A stretch of 22,510 bases of DNA, taken from positions 1 through 22,510 of the forward strand of contig NW_003140854.1 of the NCBI RefSeq assembly GCF_000003605.2, given 5' to 3'. This document shows, one piece after another, positions 1-10,581 of the stretch. The stretch is from Saccoglossus kowalevskii (taxonomy: Eukaryota; Hemichordata; Enteropneusta; Harrimaniidae). The notes under the pieces are model-generated. The model was not told the DNA's origin, did not search any database, and saw only the letters and a list, made by a program, of their open reading frames with translations. The position numbers and the translations under genes are program-made. Within the stretch, counting starts at the first letter, position 1. Every line of letters starts with the position of its first letter.

Positions 1-1067
1 TATAATCCGTAATGTATCTTTTCTGACCAGTCATCGTTTGTTTCTTTGTTCATTCATTCATTTGATTGTTATCTGTTTATTTAATGAGCGATTGTGTGAC
101 ATTTCATCGCACGTGGAACAAACGATTACGACACGTGCTGGTTCAGGACAGATCAGTAAATATCTATATTCAAGAAATTGCAATTTATTTGCTGTCCGAC
201 AGACATTTCGTATACCATTATCGACGTGGATTCATTTTATAGGTCAGCTAGATTTTAGATTTGACATCACGTAATCCGATTTTCGTGTAAAAATAAATGT
301 TATTCAACTGTGCACACTACGTTGCCTATATAGAATCTACGTGTGAATGACGCAGAGTGGTACGCATTAATGTTATTATATCAAACATGTCACTAAAGAC
401 CACAAAATAAGGTAGGCCTCAACTTATATTTACCAGTGCAAACACCACTGGGACTGTATTTCGTGTACCTTGGATCACGCTGTAATCCGCCTTCCTCACA
501 TAACACAAACCCACCAAATATTAATACACAATGCTTTGTATGACTTTTATCCAGGATCTGGCTACTTACGGTTACAAAATGTTTTATATATGCAAAAATG
601 AAATAGTAATGTATCTATTATTCATTAACAATATATAAATCATGGAGAAGTGTTATAACTAAAATAAAACGAGGACTGATGAAATAAAATAACACTGTGT
701 TTATTGTGGAAATTTATCATCTATATTCTAATTTTAGGCACTGTTATTAATCACTGTCCTTTGAGTCTGATGCGTGTATACTGTGAGATCCAAATAGTAT
801 GAGTGAATCTTGATTGATCGGTGTCCCTGTTTCAATACCGGCAAAAATCGGTGACACTAAAGATGAAAATAGTTTGCAATTATATTTAGATGTGCAGTTA
901 ATTCTTTTGATTGTGCTGCACTGTTACTGTATAACACGAACTGTGTTCATTACTAAACTAAATATTCCAAAATAAGGAAAAAACAACATTCTCGATGTGT
1001 GGAAGTATAGAACTCAGCGCTACATACGGGTATACAATGACGGAATTGCCATTGCCCCAGCTGCGTT
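1..1067. other. AT-rich intergenic sequence, nothing recognised
   Basis: No convincing coding, RNA or repeat feature is visible. The only open frame of note (38-274, plus) has no recognisable domain and no supporting codon pattern. Scattered AATAAA motifs near 660-690 are expected by chance at this base composition. Confidence 0.6.
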
Positions 1068-1079
1068 AGGTCAAGGTCA
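1068..1079 (+). promoter_or_regulatory. AGGTCAAGGTCA nuclear-receptor-like half-site pair
   Basis: The sequence reads AGGTCAAGGTCA: two AGGTCA hexamers with no spacer, containing TCAAGGTCA, the extended half-site bound by the ERR and NR5A receptor families. The same 12-mer recurs at 17437-17448, inside repeat-like DNA. It may therefore be a fragment of an interspersed repeat rather than a functional site. No gene is seen nearby. Confidence 0.2.
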
Positions 1080-1117
1080 ACTTGGATGTACTGATTATTG
1101 TGATTAATAATATACCT

Positions 1118-1293
1118 CCCGTAAGAGGTAACGGGATAATTGGGTGTGGAAATGTGCCAAACTAATTGTTTCAGCCATGTTGAGGGTGCTGATTCCGAAA
1201 ATGCAGACGAGCGCTTACGGGCACATTTAATATCGATTTCAGATTAAAGCTTTGTATTCACCGGCTTATGGTAAAAACAGTCCCCGTAAGAGG
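1118..1293. repeat. Short direct repeat CCCGTAAGAGG
   Basis: The 11-mer CCCGTAAGAGG occurs at 1118-1128 and again at 1283-1293. Such a word is unlikely twice in 180 bp of AT-rich DNA, so the pair may mark an old duplication or two parts of a decayed repeat. Nothing else between the copies is recognisable. Confidence 0.3.
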
Positions 1294-1453
1294 GAGGGTA
1301 TCCAGTAAAAATATTTTCTATTTTAACAAACATTGCCATTCTGATGTCAATCGCCACAGAAATTCTCATCGTCTGAATTGGAGTTGTCATAATTTATCTC
1401 AAGCATTTATTCTGGATGTTCCCTCTTCAACCAATTCATGCTTAGTGATATAG

Positions 1454-1624
1454 ACTTTTCTACACCTTTTCAATATTCCTGAAACGTTTCGGGTAAACAA
1501 AGATCCACATTTTGCTGAATACTTAAAATTCCAGTCGAAAATACAAGTTGTGCGAGGAGCAAAACAAATTACTCTACCGACAAAGTTGGCTGGAACAACA
1601 GAAAAGCAGCCTGTGGATGTATAA
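1454..1624 (+). other. Unidentified 56-codon open frame without a start codon
   Basis: This stop-to-stop frame has a more protein-like composition than its surroundings. It is rich in Lys, Glu, Asp and Arg and contains FRVNKDPHFAEYLKF in its first half and ITLPTKLAGTTEKQPVDV at its end. No ATG begins it, no domain is recognised, and no clear splice acceptor stands in front. It lies opposite a longer minus-strand frame (1399-1869) whose composition looks random. It could be a relic of a transposon or an exon, or simply chance. I do not recognise the product. Confidence 0.12.
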
Positions 1625-2141
1625 TATCTGAAAACGGTTCGAAGAGAGAGAAACATTATCTTTTGTGACGATAATTTTAATTCTTTCAAAAGTTGTTTTT
1701 CTTGTAAGCCCTCAACTTGATTGCTTTGATAATTTATATGTGAACCTTTGTAAATTTTTTTCATTTTTAGAAATAACAGTTTTGTCATGACGTGTGTATT
1801 TTTGTTGTTGCAAATTTTAACATAGATTATTATGTTTTTGTATTTTAGACGGTGCAACACTTTAAACACAGCTTAAACTACACTACATTCACTGACTAGT
1901 GGCATATTGCCTAATATCTGTCTAAATTAATTTATGCAGTGGGACATATTTCAGTGGTTTCCATAATACCCAATTTTAGAACTACTGAAAGAAAAAGACA
2001 GATTTATACTATAATATTTTGACAATTTTAATATTCGTCGCGTGTTATTGTTCCCAGATAGCAAATCACAATACATTTTCTCGCCCCATCTTACGAAGTT
2101 AAGTTAAAAGGAGTTTCGCATAAACGGTACATGTTGTAACA
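1625..2141. other. AT-rich intergenic sequence, nothing recognised
   Basis: No coding or repeat signal could be supported in this interval. Confidence 0.55.
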
Positions 2142-2164
2142 CCCCCCCCCCCCCAAAAAAAAAA
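2142..2164 (+). repeat. C13A10 homopolymer tract
   Basis: Thirteen consecutive C residues (2142-2154) are followed directly by ten A residues (2155-2164). The run is a simple repeat, prone to length polymorphism and to assembly error. The G-rich complementary strand is a single run, so it is not a classical four-run quadruplex motif by itself. Confidence 0.9.
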
Positions 2165-2181
2165 CACACTAAAACAACAAC

Positions 2182-2265
2182 ATGGCGACGGCATCTGACA
2201 TGTTAGCAGTCGATTACTACTATACATTCCTTTTTCTTTATTTTCTCTTTCTTTTCACAAAATAA
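2182..2265 (+). CDS. Candidate 27-codon micro-ORF with a good initiation context
   Basis: An ATG in a favourable context (ACAACATGG) opens a 27-residue frame beginning MATASDMLAVDYYYT. It then runs into a Phe/Leu-rich hydrophobic tail and ends at TAA. The MATA-type N-terminus and the context are typical of animal start sites, and this could be the first part of a split gene or a small membrane peptide. Against this, the hydrophobic tail is encoded by a pyrimidine-rich tract that would give F and L by chance. No splice donor or downstream exon could be identified. I do not assign a function. Confidence 0.12.
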   Translation: MATASDMLAVDYYYTFLFLYFLFLFTK

Positions 2266-2389
2266 ATTGTGTTTACCGTTGGCCGACTAGTTTTTTTTTT
2301 ATTGAACTCGATATGAATTTAACCAATAACATTATGTACCTGTACAATGGGGACGGCATGTATTGCTCCGTGACCGCGTTCTTATAGCA

Positions 2390-2660
2390 CAGTAGCTGCC
2401 AAGTTGGCCTTTACCTCCTGGCATTTAATGAAAATGTGGCAACCAACTTAGTCACAACCCTCTTGGGACATGCACACGTCGTTTTAGCTTGGTGGCAACT
2501 AAGTTGATCATTGCCCTCATGTAGTCTGGTTACAGCCCCCTAGGATTCAATTCTTGTAGCTGTATGTCCGCAAAGTTTATTTCGGTCAACGGACTAATGA
2601 ACGTGCATTTCTAGCGCTGTAACTGACATGTCGTTCCCGGTCACATGGCAACTAAAGAAC
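2390..2660. repeat. Cluster of degenerate TGGCAAC / CAACTTAG motifs
   Basis: TGGCAAC occurs at 2437-2443 and 2493-2499. TGGCAACTAA occurs at 2493-2502 and 2646-2655. CAACTTAG (2444-2451) is the reverse complement of CTAAGTTG (2499-2506). The pattern looks like a worn tandem or foldback repeat; no unit length is clear. Confidence 0.25.
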
Positions 2661-3731
2661 AGGCCCCTGTAGCACTTTGACCGCCGAATTGGTATCAGTC
2701 AGTTGGCATCTGAATCCTGAAAAAGTTTGGCATAATACTGACCGTGAGCCTATCGCTAATAATAAGTGTGACGTCGTACATGACGCACGTTTTATAACAT
2801 GCATATTAATTACGATAATGCAATGTAATTTTCGTATTAAACGCATCGTTCACTAGTGTCTATATAAACAGATATTTTGCTTCTATAGCATAAGTTTGTG
2901 AAAGGTTACCGGCTACTTGTAAGACAATTTGCTTTAACGAAGGGATTTATTTCTAGCATAGCAAACTGTTGAACTTGAAATTTGCTAGTGCTTTCAGTGG
3001 CTGTATAATCAAGATACATGTGCAAGTATTTTATTAAGACGTCCATCCCCCATTGAATCTCGGTCCATCGATTATTATTAGATTGAAATGTTATTAATTT
3101 TGTTATACTCGAAAAAAACTCATTAAAGTAATACACTATATCGAATCAGAAAACGTTCCTACATATAAAATTAATTCGCTGTAGTAAGTATACACAGAGA
3201 AATACATAAAAACGTGAAAGTAATTAGAATAGAAAATTTGAATATTATGATACGAATTCGTCATATACTGGAATAATAAGTATAGATAATAAATATTACT
3301 ATAATTAAACGAACAATTAACAATTAACATATCATAGAATAGCATGTTAGTTTGATCAACAGCATGGAACACTTTGTAGTTTATTAATGAGAAAAAAGTA
3401 CGCATTTCCCCATGAAAGCAGCGTTGCGAACAATGTGATCTGCTTGTCTCGGACAACACACCCCAAAAATCGTCGCATGTTAGTAGTAATTAATCACACA
3501 TATTAACTAAAGACACTGATACCCCTAAATAGCCGTGTCACGTAAAGCAATATGTGTTCGTTTCTAGTGTTAGGTTGCCGGATAATACATTGGATTATTA
3601 TTATCATCATCTGCTTACCATACAAATCCAAAAAGGACACACCGGAGCGGCACACCGGTAGCTGCATTGTCCTTAAAACAAAATCGTGCACACCAATAAT
3701 GCGCTTATATATGTTGCTAAGCAAGATATCG
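2661..3731. other. AT-rich intergenic sequence, nothing recognised
   Basis: Several minus-strand open frames exist (2652-2846, 2906-3136, 3136-3459, 3503-3724), but all are rich in Ile, Tyr, Phe and Asn as random AT-rich DNA would be. None shows a domain. No RNA gene is seen. Confidence 0.6.
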
Positions 3732-3787
3732 CTTCGGAGGGTTTGTCAAATCATTAGTTCAATGAAAGACCTCCACAAACCCCGAGG
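3732..3787. repeat. Imperfect inverted repeat (hairpin)
   Basis: GGGTTTGT (3739-3746) is perfectly complementary in inverted orientation to ACAAACCC (3775-3782). The pairing can extend outward with bulges (CTTCGG against CGAGG). The loop is 28 nt. It may be a small foldback structure; no function is implied. Confidence 0.35.
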
Positions 3788-4656
3788 CAAATATGATTGT
3801 CAATTTAGGGAACAGTAACCCACAAGCCTCCTCTTGACACACCGTGTATGGAGTAAGTGGGCGGAAAACAAAGGATGCAATTGGGAGAACAATTTAATGC
3901 AGAAATAATATGAAATTTGTATACGAGTAAAAAAAATTGTTTAAGTTGCTAAGGGCAGTTGTTACATGTGTGAGTGAATGGGAATATGTAAACGTTCCGT
4001 ATACATGACATATACATCGTAGAATATTTCATATAAATTAATTGCATGGCGTCAATTTTCGCCTACCGTTGTTTAGCGTGTTAGATTGCTGTGTTTCGCA
4101 GTTCAAAAACAACAAAAACGGTATTTCATTTGCTTTCGTTTTAAAATTATTGATTCCACGGAAATCACTTTTTTACATTTCTCCATAGAACACTGGACAG
4201 AATTGAATACAATTACATGAAATATGGTAACAGGAGACCGCACAGGCTGGGACGGTGAATAGGTGATATTAGGCTGGGTAACTACGTATTGTCACGGATC
4301 ATCGCGAAATCCTCGCCAGACTGTGCACGATTACAAATATTTTCATTTTTATGTTGTTAACGGGACACTGGTTTTACTGTATTCTTCCCATAATCCGTTT
4401 GCATCTGTTGTCCGATATAACAACAGTGTGATGCATATCCCTAGCCGCCACCTAGCAAGGTTCCAAGGGTCCGACCATCCGACAAATTTGTTGAATTTTA
4501 AGTTCCGTCGTTGCAATTCTGTTTTGTAACTTATCTGAAAATTGAATGGTGCAAATTAACGGTATTCTGCTGTTTCGCCATAGAGTCCCGTCTCTTAACA
4601 GTTACTGAAAGCCTACCCTTCTATTAACATCCGTTTTATCTCATCCCGAAAAGTTG
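3788..4656. other. AT-rich intergenic sequence, nothing recognised
   Basis: An 88-codon plus frame (4263-4529) is present but shows no recognisable domain or exon signal. Nothing else stands out. Confidence 0.55.
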
Positions 4657-4743
4657 GTGTCACACCCCTATAGCTGCCACACTTGTCGGATAATCGATGT
4701 CCTGGTTATCGACGCTTCACAACAGTATAGTACAGTGTGACAC
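4657..4743. repeat. Nested inverted repeats forming a three-stem hairpin
   Basis: GTGTCACAC (4657-4665) pairs with GTGTGACAC (4735-4743). CTATA (4668-4672) pairs with TATAG (4726-4730). GTCGGATAA (4685-4693) pairs with TTATCGAC (4706-4713), with one bulged G. The three stems are properly nested, with a symmetrical 12/12 internal loop. This could be a cruciform, a structured RNA or a decayed foldback element. Which strand would be transcribed is unknown. Confidence 0.35.
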
Positions 4744-4844
4744 TAGACAACGCACAAGGCAACATGTATGAGTACCTCTTTCTATGAGACAGCGACAAAT
4801 AAGATGTCATATAAACATAATAATAATGACTCGGGGGAATGTAC

Positions 4845-5255
4845 ATTTTATCTTCTAGTACTTATGCAATTAATTTAACGTTATTATTAAAGGTTGAATG
4901 ATTATAGACTGTTTTTTATCTCATTGCGGAATGTTTTAAAGAACAATGCTTTAAGTTATTATAATTTATAAATGCCAACATTGAAGAGGGCAATTATGGT
5001 TCTCATGTGTCTATATTCGACCTGAAATGACACTGAAATATAAGTTCAAAAACGACAAAAATATACTGAAGACTCGGTTTGCACCAACGGCAGCTATTTC
5101 CATGATGTGCACATTTGTTTGATATTGAAAAAACAAAAATACTAGAAAAGCAACTGACGATGTATATTTTTTTTACAAAGATCCATAACGTAATATTTAG
5201 AAGATCGACGAGACTCGGCGTCAATAATTCATTATATTTATCAGTAGAAATTATT
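4845..5255 (+). repeat. Diverged interspersed repeat, copy A
   Basis: This segment aligns by eye, in the same orientation, with 5665-6080. Shared blocks include AACTTATTATTAA-like and ATGTTTTAA words, then ACTGAAATATA, a block ending TACTGAAG, an ACGGCAGC block, GATGTAT, and GCGTCAATAATT near the end. The copies are heavily diverged, with indels. No coding potential or terminal repeats were identified, so the family and boundaries (good to a few tens of bases) are unknown. Confidence 0.6.
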
Positions 5256-5664
5256 TATTATCGACGTTCTTGCGAATCCATGGCACCTGGACGCAAGACA
5301 GTACCAGGCAGTGTATGAGATTTATAAGATTCAATGTTGGTAAATGAGTAGCTAGGATTACTATTATAATGTTATCGCTGTATAATTATTTGAGTGCAAC
5401 AATCTACACACAACATACATAAAGTGAACATGAGAGCATCTAATTGGTTCACATCGGCGGAAGGCCAGCAGAGAGCTACGAAAGCTAATGCGTCTGTTGC
5501 AACAGATGCTCTTCATAATGATAATATATATGTATATATATATATAACGCGTCAGCATTATCGTGTTATATGTAGCTTTTGTTTAAACTCGCTCGCCATC
5601 CTTGCCTCCAACTCGTGTGACGCAATAGTGAACGCTCACAGAAAGAGAGAAAGCGTACCAATTT
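5256..5664. other. Spacer between the two repeat copies, with a short AT microsatellite
   Basis: The spacer contains an (AT)-rich run at about 5521-5546, which breaks up the only open frame here (5394-5825). No gene is supported. Confidence 0.5.
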
Positions 5665-6080
5665 TGTTTTCTTACAGTGCTTATCCAATCAATTTGACGT
5701 TATTGTTAATGGTAGATTACATCAATAATAATCGCAGTGTGGAACAATGTTTTAACAAACAAAGATATTTAATTACTCCCCATACCATGCTCCCCTTTAT
5801 GTTAACGTGGAAGCAGGATATTTAAGGTCAAACTGAAATATAGTTTAGGTGTCAAAAATGTACTGAAGGCATGGTTTGCGATAACGGCAGCCATTTTCAC
5901 ATCGCCATGTCATCGCCGTGGTGTCTACCACGGTGAAGCTTTCTCATGACACAATAATACATATTTGTTAAAATATATCAATAAAAACGAAAGATGTATG
6001 TATTTTAATAATCGCTTATTATGAAATCACACGTTATCAACGAGCCGTGACGTCAATAATTTTTTTCATTCAGCAATCGA
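5665..6080 (+). repeat. Diverged interspersed repeat, copy B
   Basis: This is the second copy of the repeat at 4845-5255, in direct orientation about 820 bp downstream. It retains the shared order of blocks: TTGACGTTATTGTTAA, ACAATGTTTTAAC, ACTGAAATATA, TACTGAAGGC, ATAACGGCAGCC, GATGTATGTA, TGACGTCAATAAT. It has an insertion, relative to copy A, that includes the hairpin at 5916-5933 (CCGTGGT, loop GTCT, ACCACGG). Origin by local duplication or by two independent insertions cannot be separated here. Confidence 0.6.
6048..6055. promoter_or_regulatory. Palindromic CRE-like TGACGTCA
   Basis: A perfect cAMP-response-element octamer, TGACGTCA, lies in repeat copy B. The matching position of copy A reads GGCGTCAA, so the site was gained or lost after the copies diverged. 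No promoter or gene is seen next to it, so function is doubtful. Confidence 0.2.
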
Positions 6081-7452
6081 AATCACATCGTCAGTCAGTC
6101 TGTGTCGACATCGTTAACCCATTTTCTTCAAATATTTATAAAAAAACATGTTTACTGGCAAAAGTACCCATTGTATTTGTTAAGTGTAAAACTAGGCATG
6201 CGTTGAATAGCAACTACCAACAAAGTAAATGCACGATTGTTCTTGTGTGGTTGGCGGGCTGATGTGGGACTTCTCCGTAGATGACTAGGGTACAGATGGA
6301 ATGTCATGTAAAATGTACATGTTATGCCAATGTGTAGTATCGCCAGCTTAATAAAATGATGATGTTTGGACGACACAAATTACTTTATGACACCATTAAG
6401 CACGTATTGTTTGAATACTCTCCCGTGTGGTGTGCGATCAAAAACAATGACCTAGCACCATGCCGCCTTAAAACAAAATTACAACTGATCTGAAGACGAA
6501 ACATTTTATATCACAGTAGGGCTGAACAGCGGAGGGGCATGGGTTGAAAAAAACACGAAGACGAAAATTCAATAATCTCCCCCACAATATAGTAACAGAG
6601 TTGCGTTAAATTAATAACCAAACGTAAACAGTGCAACCCTAAACATCGACAAAGACGTATAAACAGCTTTCTATATAGTATGAGATGTGTCATTTATATT
6701 ACAAATTAAAATAACATAGCTGCTGCAGTAGATTTCCATGTGTCAATGTTTTGAGAGAGCAGCGAGCTGATAAAAAAAACCTCTCATCGGGTATTACCTG
6801 CTTACAAAAATAGAGCTAGCCAAGCTGATACGATCATGAATTTAGAGACACCTATTATCAGAAGTCATAATGTGTACAATTCGACAAAACTCTGCAAACA
6901 CTTCAATCACACGTTTTGTGTTGTTAGTGATAGAATCAACTGATCTGACAAAGACGCCCTCTGTTGATAGGCACATATACTCTTTGGTTAAATGGAAGGT
7001 ACGAGATTAAATTGAATATCTCCAAGAAAATATTACATCATGAATTATATTAAATATAATTATATATAACGATGATTCATGTGTTTCAGATGTATATATT
7101 ATTGATAACTGGTGGCTGTCCTTTAGGCGCGTCTGTTCACATAACCACGTGCACTGCATGTACTTAGCGGATGTTTATGGCGGGCATGGAACGTATGTAT
7201 ATTCAACAACCTGCCATTTTGTTGGCAATACATAGGAAGCCGTCAGTTTACCAGAACAATTGAATCATGGCGATGTAGCTTTCCTGTTCTCACTTGTCAT
7301 GTGCCCATTCACCAGCCTAATTATATTGTAATTGAGTTTCCGCAAAACATGTTTATTAAATTCCGTTCAATCACTACAATTTTAGAGTTTAATTGCACCA
7401 AATAACAATGAAGCAACCGATAAAGTGTCAGAATGTTGAGGCAGCTGACAGC
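6081..7452. other. AT-rich intergenic sequence, nothing recognised
   Basis: Short open frames at 6152-6376, 6511-6693 and 7321-7515 (minus) are unremarkable. A small AT-rich inverted repeat near 7040-7056 is expected by composition. Confidence 0.55.
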
Positions 7453-7545
7453 TGACGGTGAAATTGGTGACACCACGTCAAGTACCGAAATTGTTGACAA
7501 CTGATGGCAAGTCATGTACCGGAATTTTTGACAAATGACATCAAG
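7453..7545 (+). repeat. Degenerate three-unit tandem repeat, ~30-34 bp
   Basis: Three successive units share a core: GGTGAAATTGGTGACA, then TACCGAAATTGTTGACAA, then TACCGGAATTTTTGACAA. Each is followed by a linker containing CAAG or GTCA. The units differ in length and sequence, so this is an old, worn repeat. Confidence 0.5.
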
Positions 7546-7813
7546 CCGAACTCATTGTGAATTGCCATTAACAATATACATTGCAATTGTCCATACACTT
7601 ATCTCAAATATTACAACACCCAGGGGTATCTACGACATCTACCCAACCCATATGGGTCTTCTCCAGCATCTGCATATGTGTACCGAACACACGTCTTCAT
7701 CTTTGTCAACTACAAACGTGCTGCAGCTCTCATCGACATCTCCGATGTCCCCAACAACCATGGGTGTCGCATGCAACCAGATCACAAATTCGACAAATGA
7801 ACAACTAAGCTAA
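7535..7813 (+). CDS. Doubtful Ser/Thr-rich open frame, possibly a decayed exon
   Basis: An ATG-initiated 92-codon frame becomes Ser/Thr-rich towards its end (TSSSLSTTNVLQLSSTSPMS). A second frame over the same bases reads PGVSTTSTQPIW further upstream. The stretch 7604-7800 is clearly richer in G+C than its surroundings. The Ser/Thr-rich signal switching frame part-way would fit a frameshifted, decayed low-complexity coding region. It would equally fit a simple TC/AC-rich tract. No domain, splice signal or homologue is recognised. Confidence 0.12.
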   Translation: MTSSRTHCELPLTIYIAIVHTLISNITTPRGIYDIYPTHMGLLQHLHMCTEHTSSSLSTTNVLQLSSTSPMSPTTMGVACNQITNSTNEQLS

Positions 7814-9555
7814 AGAAGATTGTATTATATAAGAATGGACCTGGAACAAAATAACATATAGTTCTTCTCAAACAATATTAACAAAGTATTTAATCTAGGA
7901 AGCCCACACGTGCCACTTTGCTCTGTGTAGATTGTTAATGCCCTAACTCGTATTTATTCACAAACTTGAGATACATTGTAGAGAGTAATAGGCCCAATCA
8001 GCCCTAATGTCTATACTAATTACTGTGATTGGTCTTCGGTTAAAGTAGTATTCAACTTAATAAATACGGGTGAAAATTTATCACTTTTTTTCAAAAGTGT
8101 TAACATAATTATTGATTTTGACTCATGTCATCAGATGAAATATCAACTGCCTAAAACAATGTTTAAATGTTAAAGCATTATTTCATAGAGATTGAATAGT
8201 AATCATCACAATATCCTTATAATTTTTGTTCAAATTTGGTTAGGATACACGTCTATGACGATTCGTTTCGCTATTGGATCAAAGATGGCCGACTGGCAAC
8301 CATATTGTTTTTTTGAAAACGTGGTATCTTATGCATGTTTTCGATTATGGAAGTGACATTTAATACATCTAAATAATGTTAATACTAAACCAGCCAATTA
8401 TTAACTACTAGTATGCTTTTGGTTTATATTACTTTATTTTTTGCATGAATAAAATTCCCCCTAATTCCAACGAGTACTATGTCATTAACAATGACTTGTT
8501 AATATAAATAATATGTGCATTCATTTCTAGTTACATTGGTGATGAGGTTCATGCTCGAATTTGTTGCATTTATATGAATACATGGCGAGATAGTGCCTGC
8601 AAATAATTCTGTATGTTACAATAGTCTGTTAAGGTCTTATATAAACTTATATACGACTAATGCCGTTATTTGGTAATTAGAAATATTATTATTAGAGCTG
8701 ACTTGTAGATGCTTGTGGGTTAATTAAATAATACATATCTAGAGGTAATATCAGTTAAGCACATTGCCTGTAGAAACAACACCATGGTTTATCCTTGTCT
8801 CGAAATCGTAGCCATGCACTTGCGATTCCAGAATGATAGCGCCGTGTGTCCCTATATCTACATCAATTTTATTCTATGTAACCATCCCCCAAAAGCCAAT
8901 CATTTACGCAAGAATTCATGTTAAGTGGTTGTAAATAGAATCTTGCCACAACCGATGTTTAGTGTTTTCGTGAACACTTGGGTTACTATTGATAAGCCAA
9001 CGGGTAGTTTATTAATTTCCTATGAACTTGGCAAGCCCCGGAGTTTAAACGCATATTTCCATGGTGATGGTGACGGGCTCTAAGTAATTTATAAGTACAT
9101 CAGTCGACCCATATACTAACCACTAGACTTCCTATTTCATGCACTCTTTTCAACAGATTGAAAATATTACTGTTGTGAATTTAAAAGCGTGGTATTAAAG
9201 TAAAGCATACAAAATTACCCAATTTAGTTTATCGTTTGTGTCGTATATTTAACGTTAATCTTCTTATGTCAAGAAAATCACACAACATGTTGCATCATAT
9301 TGATTGTAGGCATAATTAATAATAATATCAGTAGATCAGCTGGATCAGTATTACATCCAGGTATGTAAATCAATGGTGTGAAAAATATATGTCAAAAATG
9401 AGGTATGTACAAATGCATAATGAGATATCCATTAGTATATTGAGAACAAGGAACATTAATATGGATAACCAGGTAGATGATGTCCCAACTAGTACAGTGA
9501 AGAGAAGACAAAACAAAACAACAATGTGTATATAATATATAAGAAGTTGGCCTAC
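7814..9555. other. AT-rich intergenic sequence with possible repeat debris
   Basis: No coding feature is seen. The stretch around 8190-8311, which includes CAAAGATGGCCGACTGGC, has the look of interspersed-repeat sequence I associate with invertebrate genomes. This is an impression from memory, not an alignment. The rest is featureless. Confidence 0.4.
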
Positions 9556-9690
9556 ATAGTGGCGGTCCCTGCAAAACCTTTGTGGCCAGAAAAGATTGTC
9601 GACCAGAAGTGGTCATCAATTTTATACAGTGGCTGGTTGGATGGTTTGATTGAAGAGGTGGTCTGTGGCCCATGCTTCTGACTGTCTTCA
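9556..9690. repeat. Degenerate GTGGYC-rich stretch
   Basis: Variants of GTGGYC recur every 15-30 bp (GTGGCGGTCC, GTGGCCAG, GTGGTCAT, GTGGCTGG, GTGGTCTGTGGCCC). The minus-strand 113-codon frame over 9392-9733 crosses this stretch and shows no domain. It is most likely a worn tandem repeat. Confidence 0.25.
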
Positions 9691-10452
9691 AAGTGCACAC
9701 AACATTAAACGCAGTTAAGTATATTCCTAACACTTTCTGGATAATATATAGTCCAAGCTGTCACTGTTTATGTCATGGTTGGTCCGGGGAAAAGGATGAC
9801 CTTCACTTTGGTATGTTATGTGAAGAAAGAAAACGTTATTCATTAGGCTAGAAATTCTACACAGAATAAGGCTACCAGAGTTCATAGATGCTATGACTAG
9901 TTCTGAAGATTGCAAACCGGGCAATGCTAACAAAAGATTTTGATTACCAGAAAGGAGCAATGTGTTCGCAATCACATCGGAATGTTAACAACAAACAAAT
10001 CCGGCTTTAAACACGTGCGTGGATTTATATAAATATGAATTATATTCATTTGGATAATGATTAAGACTGGGGTCTAGTAACCAACCAGCAAGCAATGAAA
10101 TGGGCTCTTCGATGAAGTAATTAAAAGAAAACAATACATGTATTATAATACTTGGGATTGTGACACAAACAAATTAAACTCATTTTTTTATATAGTGTAT
10201 GTGGTGTGAATTCATATCAGATGATTTGTTTGGTGAGATAGGGCTAGGTGGTGATATCATTACTAATTGATAAAAAGGCAGATAATCTGTTGAAGTATGA
10301 CGAAACAGTTTGAAAAATGTTTCTTTGTACCTTGTTTGTAGATATTAATTGCATTCAGTACGCGATGTTATACTTATTTTGATTATTTGTAGTAACTATG
10401 GAATTGCTACATAAGTCAACTACCGCATATTGATGGCCTTGAACCAGTGAGA
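9691..10452. other. AT-rich intergenic sequence, nothing recognised
   Basis: A minus-strand 82-codon frame (9727-9975) has no recognisable feature. Nothing else is seen. Confidence 0.5.
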
Positions 10453-10581
10453 TTATGGCGGGATTATGTATTTGTACGTTGCCGCTGTGTTTGCAATGGC
10501 TTCCACATGATTTATAATTGACTGACGTTCGCGGCCATAACAGGCTGTTACGCACGCTGTTACAAATGACAGTGCCACCAT
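10453..10581 (-). CDS. Candidate 42-residue ORF with a signal-peptide-like start
   Basis: The frame begins MVALSFVTACVTACYG and continues RERQSIINHVEAIANT, ending with two prolines before TAA. The first 15 residues are hydrophobic with small side chains, as in a secretory signal. The remainder is polar and could form a helix. Local G+C content is above the surrounding level. There is no Lys or Arg before the hydrophobic run, no cleavage site is certain, and a longer but less protein-like frame (10355-10648, minus) overlaps it in another phase. It could be an exon, a small secreted peptide or chance. No family is recognised. Confidence 0.12.
   Translation of the reverse strand: MVALSFVTACVTACYGRERQSIINHVEAIANTAATYKYIIPP

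Noticed and set aside
1399-1869. A 156-codon minus-strand open frame
   Set aside because: Rich in Lys, Asn, Ile and Phe as random AT-rich DNA would be, with no recognisable motif. The opposite strand has a more protein-like frame over part of it.
5394-5825. A 143-codon plus-strand open frame
   Set aside because: It passes through an AT microsatellite (YVYIYI) and into repeat copy B, with no domain. It is best explained as chance.
7036-7070. An AT-rich inverted repeat as a regulatory palindrome
   Set aside because: Seven-base A/T-only arms are expected by chance at this composition.
9392-9733. A 113-codon minus-strand frame and its KVLQGP word, shared with the 2652-2846 frame
   Set aside because: The shared six residues rest on only loosely similar DNA, and neither frame has any other similarity. 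Probably chance or a worn repeat.
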